Source: Candidatus Leptofilum proximum (GTDB taxonomy: Bacteria > Chloroflexota > Anaerolineae > Promineifilales > Promineifilaceae). Taken from it: 64,000 nucleotides of DNA. Below are positions 26,201 to 35,000 of the stretch, piece after piece (the stretch's first letter is position 1; every line of letters begins with the position of its first letter). Position numbers and translations under genes: made by a program. The stretch is from contig JADJXK010000002.1 in NCBI GenBank assembly GCA_016710325.1, positions 620,001 to 684,000 on the forward strand, given 5' to 3'. The notes under the pieces are model-generated. The model was not told the origin of the DNA, made no database searches, and saw nothing but the letters and a program-made list of their open reading frames with translations.

Positions 26201-27382
26201 TTCACGCCGCGCCGAAGAACCTACCGGACCGGCAAACACCTTGCCCACCGCCACGCCAATGCGCTGCGACGCAATAAATTCTGGCTGGCCGCGCTGCATC
26301 GCCAGCAGACAGCGCAGCGCCTGCTCCGGCGCATCTGGAGCTACCGGTGCGCCAAACATGATGTGCAGCTGATTGCCCTTGTCGCCGGTCAGCACCCGGT
26401 TGACCCGGGCGTTTTCCTGGCCAAAGCGGCTGACTACCTCGCAGGCCCATTCGTAGTACGCCTGGAGCTGCTGGCCCAAATCGGCCGTTTCAATCGCCGA
26501 GGAATCATCTCGCCGGTTTTTATAATCGAACTGGACAAAAATGGTGGTTACCGGGCGATGTTCGGCAATCTCCGTGGCGCCCGTGGAAACCAACCGCCGG
26601 TACAGCGCGGGCGGCACAAAGGGCAAAATGACTTCGGCCAGGCGGCGCTGCGCCGCCTCATCATAGTTGGACCACTGGAGGATGGGCTGGGCAGATGGAC
26701 GCGGTACGGCCGCTGCCAACTTCTGAAACGCTGCTGCTGCGGGCAAACCGGCCTGCTGCAGCACGGCGGCGCTGGCGATGATGTCGCCGGAGCTGGCCTG
26801 CCGTTCGGCCATAGCGGCTTCGTCTACGGCCGTTCCCGTCAGCACAAATTCCAGGCTGTGCTGCGGATGGCCCACAACGAGCTCCTGGCAGCGGCCGTAG
26901 CCCACGCCAATTTTGATCGTCAGCTCAAAGAAAGGATGTTTGCCGGGCGGGCGGTTGGTCACCACGCGGTTGAAGCTGGTGAGCATCAGCTGCTGCATCA
27001 TCTGGGCACAAAACAGGGCGCGCTGTGCGGCCGTACCGTCCGTGTCGGGGAAATAGACCGACATGGCATCGCCGTAAAAATGGTTCACCGCACCGCCCAG
27101 CTCGTGAATCACGTCGATCATCGCCGTGAAGGTCACCAGCAAGACGCGGTTCAGCTCCTCAGCCCCGCGCGGCCCGTCCGAAGCCAGCTCTTCCGACATG
27201 CCGGTAAAACCAGAAATATCAGAGAACAGTGTGGCAGCGTGCAGCGCGGATGGCTCGCCGGGTGTCGGCAGCCCTTCACGCAAAATGCGATCCGCCAGCG
27301 TTGCCGGAATATACGCCGCCAGCTGGCGCAGCATCTCACCTGTAACCAACTTTTCGTCACTCAATTTGTTCATGCCGACCAT
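23243..27382 (-). CDS. Soluble-adenylyl-cyclase-like protein: two cyclase domains, ATPase, TPR
   Basis: A 1379-residue cytoplasmic protein with the order of mammalian soluble adenylyl cyclase (ADCY10). C1 (about 45-215) keeps both metal aspartates, D55 in LFSDISGFT and D105 in NHFYGDAMSVYFP. C2 (about 275-450) has lost the first metal residue (Q in IFVQFDYK) but keeps K335 in TGDKGNQLH, T396 in REYTVVG, N403 and R407, equivalent by alignment to the adenine-binding and transition-state residues of ADCY10 (K334, T405, N412, R416). An AAA/STAND-type ATPase follows (Walker A GGAGVGKS at 503-510), then a long TPR region to the C-terminus. The TPR third is AT-rich, unlike the rest. One active C1/C2 site making cAMP, tuned by ATPase and TPR, is the expected mechanism. 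An ATG at 27373 is an alternative start. Confidence 0.9.
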   Translation of the reverse strand: MVGMNKLSDEKLVTGEMLRQLAAYIPATLADRILREGLPTPGEPSALHAATLFSDISGFTGMSEELASDGPRGAEELNRVLLVTFTAMIDVIHELGGAVNHFYGDAMSVYFPDTDGTAAQRALFCAQMMQQLMLTSFNRVVTNRPPGKHPFFELTIKIGVGYGRCQELVVGHPQHSLEFVLTGTAVDEAAMAERQASSGDIIASAAVLQQAGLPAAAAFQKLAAAVPRPSAQPILQWSNYDEAAQRRLAEVILPFVPPALYRRLVSTGATEIAEHRPVTTIFVQFDYKNRRDDSSAIETADLGQQLQAYYEWACEVVSRFGQENARVNRVLTGDKGNQLHIMFGAPVAPDAPEQALRCLLAMQRGQPEFIASQRIGVAVGKVFAGPVGSSARREYTVVGDIVNLSARLMQVCEPGAILTDQAMAERTRQVIECEPLPAIHLKGKQTAVTPHLVQRDRAVTTLMKAYIDRWERPLVGRETELDLLLGGMDAALRGVGGAAAIYGGAGVGKSRLLATGVRHWLANDGLGLIGVCYPHTQDSPYSPWRDVWREYFDLATGMPVTQQIAAVIMKTHALVPDVGDDIGLWRELLGLPMPQAAALHDLTAEARQVRLFSLVRRCCLAIAAQQPLLIVLEGLQWADQASLALLDELSNHLDGAAIFIAFTFRSRERMEIAAVERPSCIPIPLADLSPASARQMLSQLVGTAELPQAVEQHLGMRDREGRDSPVNPLFLEEALNVMMGAGVLRVNGRVQVDETELARMQVPDTIHGLLLARLDRLPPAGRDLLQVASVIGRQFSAEPLQVIAQTPLQQTVLRLLTDLSDAEMTQLVTADPEWIYLFQHAMTHEVAYESLPYARRQQLHAAVASWLAHKYQHNLKPLHSVLAYHYSRADNHQEALQYAILAADEARNIFANREAIDLYTLAERHLQALADEGLWETAVHLYLSRGNVLILLGGLTTAFTDAEKALDLAQGNGDQGSTAVAYNLMAEIRYRQGAFDDVKSLTGIIINKLKTVADPDQLARAYIWAGWAASSRLDYSAAMLYLERAKDICQQENNNYLLARVYEAISFTRYSEKELELSLEAMQQGVELSREFSTPINVGIALSNVGFVQFTLGQYQEAVKTFDEAVSIGKESGKNLYALAMTNRAAALSRLGSFKAALSDFESALDLLTTMNYPSLQVEAHLFWGFEYYSPLQKWDEAKVQYEAAKQLIDLQPESYIEETARLLVGLGQVELNSGNTLAAKQYLQDAYKLMNDKDLIWWQPVAEHFLGIVFKLEGNFFEAINWFERSLSASEDGCPDFKCFTFLELASFASGPEEREALLEKSILSATERSRFMDKVACYKTAGPLLAQSRIQRLRTIGENCLEFLVKFRSLSTESKNA

Positions 27383-27385
27383 CGT

Positions 27386-27916
27386 TTAGTCGTCATCTTC
27401 ATCGCGGTGAGGATAGTAGCGGGCATTGAGATAACCAAGCAGCCGGTTCGCCGGGTCGGCAGGCAGATCATGCCCAAAATAAATGTGCTGGTGGCCGTAA
27501 TCAAAGGCGGGGCAGCTGTGCTTCTCGCTGTAGTAAAACGGCGTCACGTGGGCCCGATCATAAGCCGTGGTAATGCCAAAAATAGACACCGGCCGCCGCA
27601 CAATCACCATATCCTGGTGGATAAACAAGATTTCCCGGTTGGCTGCATAATACTGCCACTGCCTCCACACCATCTTCCCCAGCAGGTACAACAGATAAAG
27701 CAGCCCCAACAGCATGACGGTGAAGGCAAAGGCAAATCGCGCGCCCGAGAAGGCCATTTGCCAGGTAAAAATCAGGCCGTAAACAGACATGCCGACCCAG
27801 ATCAGCAGCATGATGCTGTACACAACCAGGTAAATCCAGTGCTTTTTCACTGGCAGCACAATCTTCAGGCGCTCGTTGTTCTCTTCAAATTGAACGTGTT
27901 CGATACTCGGTAGCAT
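27386..27916 (-). CDS. Two-helix membrane protein of unknown function
   Basis: A 176-residue protein with two adjacent membrane helices (about 28-52 and 60-82) and a C-terminal soluble part that may fold like a bacterial PH-type domain (REILFIHQDMVIVRRPVSIFG). It ends in an acidic stretch. Its stop lies three bases before the start of the cyclase gene downstream on the same strand, so the two are very likely co-transcribed; a membrane partner for the cyclase is conceivable. I recognise no named family. Confidence 0.75.
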   Translation of the reverse strand: MLPSIEHVQFEENNERLKIVLPVKKHWIYLVVYSIMLLIWVGMSVYGLIFTWQMAFSGARFAFAFTVMLLGLLYLLYLLGKMVWRQWQYYAANREILFIHQDMVIVRRPVSIFGITTAYDRAHVTPFYYSEKHSCPAFDYGHQHIYFGHDLPADPANRLLGYLNARYYPHRDEDDD

Positions 27917-28040
27917 AAAAACCTATTTTATAGCACCGCATCTAAACTTTCGAACCGAATTCAGCGAGAGGATATGGGATGAGGAAGAAACTCATGCTCC
28001 AGGCAAATTCAACCTTACCAGAATGTGTGTCAGTGGCTAG

Positions 28041-31000
28041 CTAGAATGGATTCCCGCTTTCGCGGGAATGATAATCAAAATGGGCAAAAATCTGGCGCAG
28101 GTGGGGATCTGGGGCGTGGCACAGGGCCTGGCGGGCCTGCTCCAGCACGTAGTGGCGGTCCGTGTGGCGGGCACGTTGGTGGGCGGCCTCCACGGCCGTT
28201 TCCAAATAATCCCAGCCGCGCCCATCCTGCAGCTCAACGGCCGTTAACCCCATTTGCAGCAGCAGCAGCGGCAGCTCATCGGGGCAGCCGCCAGCCTGGA
28301 CCGCCTCAAATCCCTGGTGGAACGAACGCTCCGCCTCCGCGACGGCCGTTTGCCGCTCCCCATCTGCCCCCGCCGTGGCCAACAACAATAGCCCCCAGGC
28401 ATAAAACGCCGCAGGCTGCCACCAGACAAACTGGCGCGAAGCAACGGCCGTTAACACCCTTTGCAGCAGCGACCGGGCCTGGTCCCAGCGTGCCGTGTGC
28501 AGCGCCACCAGCCCCATGCCCAACCACAGGCGGATGCCTTCCTGCATCACCATACCATCGTCCTTGGGTTGGGCGGTAAGCAGCTGGCCCACCCGCACCA
28601 GCCGCCGCCGCGCCTGACGCCAGTCGCCCTGGCCGCCGTGGTACTCCACGCCCCACAGCAGATACAGCTTAAGCTGCCCGGCCACATCATCCATACCGTC
28701 GAACAGCTCCCCAGCTACCTGCAAATCGCTCAAAGCCGCGGCAAACTGGCCCAGATAGATGTGCACCGCTGCCCGGTGGCTCAGCCCGTGGGCCAGCAGA
28801 TTGGCGCCCGCCGCCCGCAACCGGGTTACGGCCGTTTCCGCCGCTGTTAAGGCTTCTTCGGCTCGGCCCAGGCGCAGCAGCACGTGAGACAGGCTGAGCT
28901 GCACCTGGCCCCACAGCAGCGGGTCAGCCTCGTCGGCCAGTAGGGAAAGGGCGGTTTCCAGGGGCTGCAGTGCCGTATCGTCTAGCTGGCGCTGCGTATG
29001 CACCTCCGCCAGGGCCATGAGCACTGGCACGATGAGGCGCGGCTGGCCGGTGGCTTGCAGAACGGTCTCGGCATGGCCCAATTTACGCAAAGCGGCGGGC
29101 CAATCACCCAGCGCCGCCAGCGACTGCCCCCACAGCAGGTACGCCTGCCCCATCTCTTCCGGCTGTGTATCTGGCAGCAAGGAATTGATAACTTTGTTGG
29201 TTAAGCCGGGAACTTCGGTATATCGTGCCTGGCGCAGCCGAATTTCGGCCGTCAGGTTGTAGAGCGGAAGCATCTGGCTGATGGCGTTGTTGTCCAGGCA
29301 GAGCTTCATCGCTTCGGCGACCATCTGGTTAGCCGGGCCAAACTGCCCCAGCCGGAGCAGCAGTTGAGCCCGCGCCTTACAGACGGACACGGCCGTTTCC
29401 CACGCCGCATTTTCCCCCAACGCCTCCAAATGGTTGGCCGCCTGCTTGTAAAATTCGGCCGCACCGCGATAGTTGTGCACCGTCTCGGCATCTTTGGCCG
29501 CCGCCAGGGCATATTTGAGGCCGTCCTGGTGCTGGTTTGTCTGGCTGAAATGGTAGGCCAGCACAGGATACTGCGTCGGCAGCAGCTCGCCAGATTGGCG
29601 AATGATGAGCTCGGCAATGGTGGCATGCAGCGTTTGCCGCCGGGCATAGGTCAGGCTCTGGTAGACCACCTCATGCACCAGGTTGTGCTGGAACAGGTAC
29701 GTGGCCACCAACCCGGCGGAGAGCTGCTGCACAAGATCGGTTTGCACCAGGGTGTTAAGCAGATCTACGGCCGTTTCCCGGCTCAATCCAGGTGAAATGG
29801 CCACCAGCGTAGCCAGGTCAAATTCGCGGCCAATCACCGAGGCGGTTTGCAGCAGACCGCGCTCGGCGGCGGGCAGCTGGTCCAGGCGCGACAGCAGCAG
29901 CGTGTAGATGGTGTCAGACACCTGCATGTTGGCCAGCTCGGCTTCGTTGATGCGCAAACGGCCGTCGCCATACTTATTTTTGTCCAGCTCCACCACCCGC
30001 AAAGACAGCATAAGCTGGAGCGACTCTTCCAAAAAGAGCGGGTTGACGGCCGATTCCCGGCCCTGCCGGTCGCGCAGGCCCAGGCGCTGCTCCAACAGCT
30101 GCGGTAGTTGGTCTGTCCCCAGCCGCTCGCGAATGAGGCGGCGGGCCTGCTGCGGGGTGAAGTCGTTCAGGGCAATCTGGTAGCTGCCCGGCTGGCTGAG
30201 GGTGTGGAAATTCAGGCTGGCGCCGGTGCGGTAGGTCACCAGGAGCAGCAAAGGCAGCTCACGACTTTGCTGCACCAGCGTATCCAGCAAATCGAGGGAT
30301 GCCTGGTCTGCCAGGTGAATATCTTCCAGGACGATGAGATACGGCCGTTCCGCCACAGCCTGCCGCAAACTTTTCATCACCAGCTTAAAGAGGCGCATCT
30401 GCCGCACTACCGTAGGCAGTTCCAGCAGCAGCGCCGTGGAGCGCAGCGGCGCGCCCAACAGCTCACGCCATAAATTCAGGGCGTGGGGCGCATCGGGCGT
30501 CAGCTCGTACACCCGTTCGGTCACCTGGGCCAGCTGCTCCGCCGGGGGCATTTCGGCCGTCAGCTCAAAAAAATCGCGCCAGACCGACATCCAGGGGGCG
30601 TACGGCACATCGGAGGTGTGCTGCTGGCAAACGCCCACCAGGGCATGCCCGCCTGCCTCCAGCCAATGACGCACGCCCGCCGCCAGGAAAGGCATCTGCC
30701 CGCTGCCGTAGGAACCGTGGATAGCCAGCAGGCCGCCCTCGCCCGCCAAAGCCGCCGCCATGCGCTTGTACAGCTGCTTTAGCTCCCTGCTGCGCCCGGC
30801 CGGAGGCTGCTGCCACTGCTGAAAACGCGCCTGGGCCTGGGTAACGGCCGTTTGTTCCCCCACCACCTGGCAAATGGCCACCGGCTCGGTGTGGCCCTTC
30901 AGCCGCACCGGCGGCAGCGGCTTGCAGGTAATGTGGGCCTGCACCCGAACGGCCGTGGCCGCATCAACCAAAATGCCATCCGGCGGGCAAATCTGGGTCA

Positions 31001-32213
31001 GCCGGGCAGAGAGATTGACCATACGCCCCACTACCGTGTACTCGCGGCGGTTCATCGAACCCACGGCCCCGGCAAACACCCGCCCCACCGTCAGGCCAAT
31101 GCGCTGGCAGGTAATAAAAGACGGCCGTCTCTGCTGCAAAGCCAGGGCGCAGCGCAGCGCCTGCTCCGGGGCATCCGGGGCGACGGGGGCGCCAAACAAA
31201 ATGTGCAGCTGGCTGCCCTTGTCGCCGGTGAGGACGCGGTTCACCCGGCTGTTGGGGCCGCCGTAGCGCTGCACCATCTGCCACGCCCAGCGGTAATATG
31301 CCTGCAGGCGTTCGGCCGCTGCCGGGTCATTAAAATCAATGCCTTCAAACTGCACAAACATGGAGGTAACGGAGCGGTGTTCGGAAATAGATTGGCTGCC
31401 GCGGTCTTGCAGTCGTTCAAACACGGAGGGGGGCAGGAAGGCGGGCACGGCCGTTATCAATCGGGTCAGCGCGGGCTGTTCGTACGCTTCCCAAAACAAT
31501 CCCTCATGGGCGCTGGGCACCGGGGGCAGTTCAGCCACCACGCGAAACAGTCCCGTGACGGGCAGCGCAGCGGCTTGCAGCGCGGCCTGGCTGGCTACCA
31601 CCTGCCCCGCTTCGGCCTGCATCTGGGCGGCGACGGCTTCATCGACGGCCGTTCCCGCCAGCACAAATTCCAGGTTGGCCTCATCCCCCACGAGCATTTC
31701 CAGGCAACGGCCGTAACCCACGCCAATTTTAATAGAGAGGGTGTAGCCGCTCTCTTCTTTGCCCGCGGGTATGGCTTCTACCCGGGCAAAATGGGTCTGC
31801 ATCAACCGCTGCATAAATTGGGCGGAAGCCAGGGCGCGGGAAGCAGCCTTGCCGTCGGTATCCGGGAAGTAGATCATCATCGCGTCGCCATGAAAATGGC
31901 TCACCGAGCCGCCCGCATCGTGAATGGCGTTGATGAGCGCGGTGAAGGTCATCAGCAGCGTGCGGCTGAGCGCCTCGGTGCCGCGCGCCCCGTCTACCGT
32001 CAGCGCCTCGGCCACGTGGGTAAAGCCAGACATGTCGGCAAACATCGTCGCCGCCGTAATCATCTCTGCCCGGCCTGGCACGATGGGTTCATCTTGCAAA
32101 ATTTTTCGCGTGAGGGTGGTGGGAATGTAAGCGGCAAGGCGCTGTGCCAACATGCGCAAGTTCTGGCCAGACGTTCCTTCTCGGGCGGATTGGTTGAGGA
32201 GTGATAAGCTCAT
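28041..32213 (-). CDS. Soluble-adenylyl-cyclase-like paralogue with degenerate P-loop
   Basis: A 1390-residue paralogue of the protein encoded at 23243-27382, with the same order. C1 has D60 (MFADMSGFT) and D110 (FHGDAMMIYF). C2 has K332, T393, N400 and R404 and again glutamine at the first metal position, so a single cAMP-forming C1/C2 site is predicted. The ATPase is altered: where the neighbour has GGAGVGKS this protein has GSYGSGQM at 500-507, with glutamine for the P-loop lysine, although the Walker B region (LIVLEDIHLADQ) is good. The TPR region is GC-rich throughout. The last eight residues (SRESGNPF) and the stop come from a palindromic repeat at 28045-28072, so the true C-terminus was probably a little different. 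It carries many ACGGCCGT sites. Confidence 0.9.
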   Translation of the reverse strand: MSLSLLNQSAREGTSGQNLRMLAQRLAAYIPTTLTRKILQDEPIVPGRAEMITAATMFADMSGFTHVAEALTVDGARGTEALSRTLLMTFTALINAIHDAGGSVSHFHGDAMMIYFPDTDGKAASRALASAQFMQRLMQTHFARVEAIPAGKEESGYTLSIKIGVGYGRCLEMLVGDEANLEFVLAGTAVDEAVAAQMQAEAGQVVASQAALQAAALPVTGLFRVVAELPPVPSAHEGLFWEAYEQPALTRLITAVPAFLPPSVFERLQDRGSQSISEHRSVTSMFVQFEGIDFNDPAAAERLQAYYRWAWQMVQRYGGPNSRVNRVLTGDKGSQLHILFGAPVAPDAPEQALRCALALQQRRPSFITCQRIGLTVGRVFAGAVGSMNRREYTVVGRMVNLSARLTQICPPDGILVDAATAVRVQAHITCKPLPPVRLKGHTEPVAICQVVGEQTAVTQAQARFQQWQQPPAGRSRELKQLYKRMAAALAGEGGLLAIHGSYGSGQMPFLAAGVRHWLEAGGHALVGVCQQHTSDVPYAPWMSVWRDFFELTAEMPPAEQLAQVTERVYELTPDAPHALNLWRELLGAPLRSTALLLELPTVVRQMRLFKLVMKSLRQAVAERPYLIVLEDIHLADQASLDLLDTLVQQSRELPLLLLVTYRTGASLNFHTLSQPGSYQIALNDFTPQQARRLIRERLGTDQLPQLLEQRLGLRDRQGRESAVNPLFLEESLQLMLSLRVVELDKNKYGDGRLRINEAELANMQVSDTIYTLLLSRLDQLPAAERGLLQTASVIGREFDLATLVAISPGLSRETAVDLLNTLVQTDLVQQLSAGLVATYLFQHNLVHEVVYQSLTYARRQTLHATIAELIIRQSGELLPTQYPVLAYHFSQTNQHQDGLKYALAAAKDAETVHNYRGAAEFYKQAANHLEALGENAAWETAVSVCKARAQLLLRLGQFGPANQMVAEAMKLCLDNNAISQMLPLYNLTAEIRLRQARYTEVPGLTNKVINSLLPDTQPEEMGQAYLLWGQSLAALGDWPAALRKLGHAETVLQATGQPRLIVPVLMALAEVHTQRQLDDTALQPLETALSLLADEADPLLWGQVQLSLSHVLLRLGRAEEALTAAETAVTRLRAAGANLLAHGLSHRAAVHIYLGQFAAALSDLQVAGELFDGMDDVAGQLKLYLLWGVEYHGGQGDWRQARRRLVRVGQLLTAQPKDDGMVMQEGIRLWLGMGLVALHTARWDQARSLLQRVLTAVASRQFVWWQPAAFYAWGLLLLATAGADGERQTAVAEAERSFHQGFEAVQAGGCPDELPLLLLQMGLTAVELQDGRGWDYLETAVEAAHQRARHTDRHYVLEQARQALCHAPDPHLRQIFAHFDYHSRESGNPF
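28045..28072. repeat. ATTCCCGC...GCGGGAAT palindromic repeat
   Basis: GGATTCCCGCTTTCGCGGGA is a near-perfect palindrome of the type common in bacterial genomes (similar in form to neisserial dRS3). It encodes the final residues and stop of the cyclase-like protein. A related inverted pair lies at 60605-60665. Confidence 0.85.
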
Positions 32214-32607
32214 GGCTACGGTGAATTATAAGGGAAGGAAGTGGGTTTAAAACAGTACTTACTCCCCGCTAATGTTCAGTTTTTCCAACTGCTGGGATTT
32301 GTTTCTCCCAAAGTAAGGGCCATTTATTACAAACGGTATGACGCCCGCCGCAGCATGGGAAAATGGTCCGCGCTGCGCTACACTACGGACAAATATCAAA
32401 CGGAAGAAAGGATCACGCAAAGGCGCCAAGCCTCTCAGAAGAGCAAAAAATCTGCGACATCTGTGTCTTTTGTGGATTTTGGGTCATCAGGAATTCAGAG
32501 GGTTTATCGGTGATGCGGAAACGTGAAACGTGACCAGAGAGACATCACGTTTCACGCTTCACGTTTCACGCCAAACCCCACGAAATCCCAAAGAGCCTGG
32601 ATTTTTG
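32214..32607. other. Gap between cyclase and glycosyltransferase genes
   Basis: 394 bases with no credible gene; an open frame at 32241-32513 is made of repeat-like sequence. It holds the third GTGAAAC element in its right half. Divergent promoters for both flanking genes must lie here. Confidence 0.55.
32485..32603. repeat. GTGAAAC stem-loop element, copy 3
   Basis: The most complete copy. GGAATTCAGAGGGTTT leads to GAAACGTGAAACGTGA (32518-32533), then GACCAGAG-like loop, then TCACGTTTCACGCTTCACG to 32570, then CCAAACCCCACGAAATCCC. The two flanks are themselves imperfect complements. Confidence 0.87.
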
Positions 32608-33771
32608 ATGGTGTACCAACGTATGAACTTACCTGTACTTTTTGTTGACCATGCCGCCGGGATAGGTGGTGCAGAACACAGTTTGCTGCTGCTAATGCGG
32701 CACCTGGATCATGACGAGTGGCAGCCCCACCTGGCCTGCCCCGATGGCGCCCTGGCACGCCAGGCGAGAGAACAGGGCATCCCCTGGCACTCGATCAGCC
32801 TGCCGCGGCTGCGCCGCTCCCGGCAGTTTGCCCAGGACTGGCGCTATTTTTCCCGCGACCTGGGGCATGTCGCCCAGAAAGTTAACGCTGCAGTTGTCTA
32901 TGCGAATACGGTACGGGCAGCGCTGTACGGCATGTGGGCAGCCAGGATCGCCAAACGGCCGTTCCTCTGGCACATGCGCGATTTCTGGCTGTCGGAGACG
33001 GCGCCGCGCTTCCGGGCGGTGGATTGGGCAGCCAAGTGGGTGCTGTGCCGGGCAGCGGCACAGGTCATCGCCAATTCGGCGGCGACGGCGCGCCATTTGC
33101 CTTGTGGCGGGAAAACGGCCGTTGTGCACAACGGCATCGACCTGGCCAAATTTGCCCAACCGCCCGATGGCCACAGCTTCCGCCGGTCGTATGAGATTCC
33201 CGCCGACGCGCCGTTGGTGGGTACGGTGGGACGATTACGGCCGTGGAAAGGCCAGCACCGCTTCATCGAGATGGCCGCCCTGGTCCGGCAGACCCGGCCA
33301 GAGACCCACTTTGTGATTGTTGGCGGCGCGCCGTTGGGCGAGACGGACAGCTACCCGGCACAGCTGCGGCAGCAGGCCGCGGTGCACAACCTGGAGGGCT
33401 GCCTGCACTTCACCGGCCACCTTGGCGACGTGCGCCCCGCCCTGGCAGCGCTGGACGTATTTGTCCATCCGGGCGATCCGGAGCCGTTTGGCCTGGTTAA
33501 CATTGAGGCGATGGCTTGTGGCAAGCCGGTGGTGGCTTTTGCGCACGGGGCGCTGCCCGAAATTGTGGCGCCAGGGCAAACCGGCCTGCTCGTGCCGCCG
33601 ACAAACGTGGCGGCACTGGCCAATTCGGTCAGTGAGCTGCTGGCGGACCCGGCGGAACGCCAGCGCCTGGGCCAGGCCGGGCAGCAGCGCGCCAGGGAGC
33701 AGTTTTCTATCTGGGAAACGGCCGTAAACGTCGCCCAAATTCTGCAAAAGGCGGTTGGCGGCCAGCCATGA
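32608..33771 (+). CDS. Glycosyltransferase family 4 protein
   Basis: A 387-residue retaining GT-B glycosyltransferase. The N-terminal half has GGAEHSLLLL near the start, and the C-terminal nucleotide-sugar domain has GRLRPWKGQHRFIE and the EPFGLVNIEAMACGKPVVA block with the conserved EX7E glutamates. The ATG at 32608 is chosen from where family similarity begins; a GTG or the ATG at 32623 are possible. Its stop overlaps the next glycosyltransferase start by four bases (ATGA). The sugar and acceptor cannot be told, but cell-surface polysaccharide is likely. Confidence 0.9.
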   Translation: MVYQRMNLPVLFVDHAAGIGGAEHSLLLLMRHLDHDEWQPHLACPDGALARQAREQGIPWHSISLPRLRRSRQFAQDWRYFSRDLGHVAQKVNAAVVYANTVRAALYGMWAARIAKRPFLWHMRDFWLSETAPRFRAVDWAAKWVLCRAAAQVIANSAATARHLPCGGKTAVVHNGIDLAKFAQPPDGHSFRRSYEIPADAPLVGTVGRLRPWKGQHRFIEMAALVRQTRPETHFVIVGGAPLGETDSYPAQLRQQAAVHNLEGCLHFTGHLGDVRPALAALDVFVHPGDPEPFGLVNIEAMACGKPVVAFAHGALPEIVAPGQTGLLVPPTNVAALANSVSELLADPAERQRLGQAGQQRAREQFSIWETAVNVAQILQKAVGGQP

Positions 33772-34889
33772 AGCGCTATGTGTTGGACGCCCGCACGGCC
33801 ACGGATCACTTTCCGGGGATTGGCCGCTATGTTAGCCAGCTGGCCCACCACCTGGCGCCACAGCTCACTGCCGGTGAGGAACTGCTGCTGCTGCACAATC
33901 CACAGGCGCGTTCGGGCTGGATTTTGCCTGCGCCACAGGCCAGGGTCAAATGGGTGGAGACGGCCGTATCTCCTTTTTCGCTCGCCCAGCAGTGGCACAT
34001 CCCGCGCCTGCTGCGGCAGCTGAACGCCACCGTCTACCACAGTGCCTACCACCTCATGCCCTACCATCCAGGCGTGTCCACCCTGGTGACGCTGTACGAC
34101 CTCATCCCGGAGCAGTTCCCTCAGCTGGTGTCGCCGCAGGCGCGACTGCTGGCGCGGCTGACCACCCGCCTGGCGCTGCGAGCGGGCGATCATTTCCTGG
34201 CCATCTCAAAGGCGACGCGGCAGGATTTTTTAGCGTGTTATCCCCTAAAACCGGGGCAAATTACGGCCGTTCCCCTGGCCGCCGATGAGCAGTTTAAGCC
34301 CCAGCCGGAAACGGCCGTCACCGCCCTGCGTCACAAGTTCAATCTGCCCGAAACGTACGTGCTGTACCTGGGCATCAACAAGCCGCACAAAAACCTGGTG
34401 CGATTGGTAGAGGCGTGGGCCACGGTGGTGCACCAGCTGCCCGACGCACCGCCGCTGCTGATCGCCGGGCGGTGGGATGCGCGGTATGAGGGGGTGAAAA
34501 CGGCCGTTGCCCAAAACAATCTTCACGATCACATCCGCTTTTTAGGTCCGGTGGACGATGCCGATTTGCCCGCTCTTTACAGCGGGGCGCGGCTGTTTGT
34601 TTTTCCCAGTCTGATGGAGGGGTTTGGCTTACCGGTGTTAGAAGCGATGGCTTGTGGAACGGCCGTGGCCTGTGCCCAAACGTCCAGCCTGCCGGAGGTA
34701 GGCGGTGAGGCGGCGGCCTATTTTGATCCCAGCGACAGCCAGGGCATCGCCAAAACGCTGCTGGTGATCTTGCCGGACGACGCCAGGTTGGACGAAATGG
34801 CCCGGCAAGGAGTGGTGCAGGCGGCAAACTTCTCATGGGCGCAAACCGCCGCCGCGACCCTGGCCCACTACCGCACCCTGTCAAACTAG
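33768..34889 (+). CDS. Glycosyltransferase family 4 protein
   Basis: A 373-residue GT-B enzyme of the mannosyltransferase-like branch. YVLDARTATDHFPGIGRYV is the typical N-terminus, LYLGINKPHKNLVRLVEAW opens the donor domain and FVFPSLMEGFGLPVLEAMACG is the sugar-nucleotide binding block. ATGA overlap with the preceding gene means the two are translated together and probably act in the same polysaccharide or glycolipid pathway. Confidence 0.92.
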   Translation: MKRYVLDARTATDHFPGIGRYVSQLAHHLAPQLTAGEELLLLHNPQARSGWILPAPQARVKWVETAVSPFSLAQQWHIPRLLRQLNATVYHSAYHLMPYHPGVSTLVTLYDLIPEQFPQLVSPQARLLARLTTRLALRAGDHFLAISKATRQDFLACYPLKPGQITAVPLAADEQFKPQPETAVTALRHKFNLPETYVLYLGINKPHKNLVRLVEAWATVVHQLPDAPPLLIAGRWDARYEGVKTAVAQNNLHDHIRFLGPVDDADLPALYSGARLFVFPSLMEGFGLPVLEAMACGTAVACAQTSSLPEVGGEAAAYFDPSDSQGIAKTLLVILPDDARLDEMARQGVVQAANFSWAQTAAATLAHYRTLSN

Positions 34890-34930
34890 TATTGCGCTCC
34901 GTAAATTCGTAAGCGTTCAGTTAGTGTCCT

Positions 34931-34956
34931 GCACGTGGGCGCTTCACGCCCCGTGC
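34931..34956. terminator. Hairpin between convergent genes
   Basis: CACGTGGGCG and CGCCCCGTG form an imperfect stem around CTTCA in the gap between the glycosyltransferase and uridine kinase genes, followed on the plus strand by GGGGTTTTTCAGCTTTTT. Confidence 0.45.
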
Positions 34957-35000
34957 GGGGAAAGGGTTGGGGTTTTTCAGCTTTTTATGAATTTCTTGCT

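Noticed and set aside
32241..32513. Possible 90-residue protein
   Set aside because: Its second half is encoded by dispersed intergenic repeat sequence and it has no ribosome-binding site.
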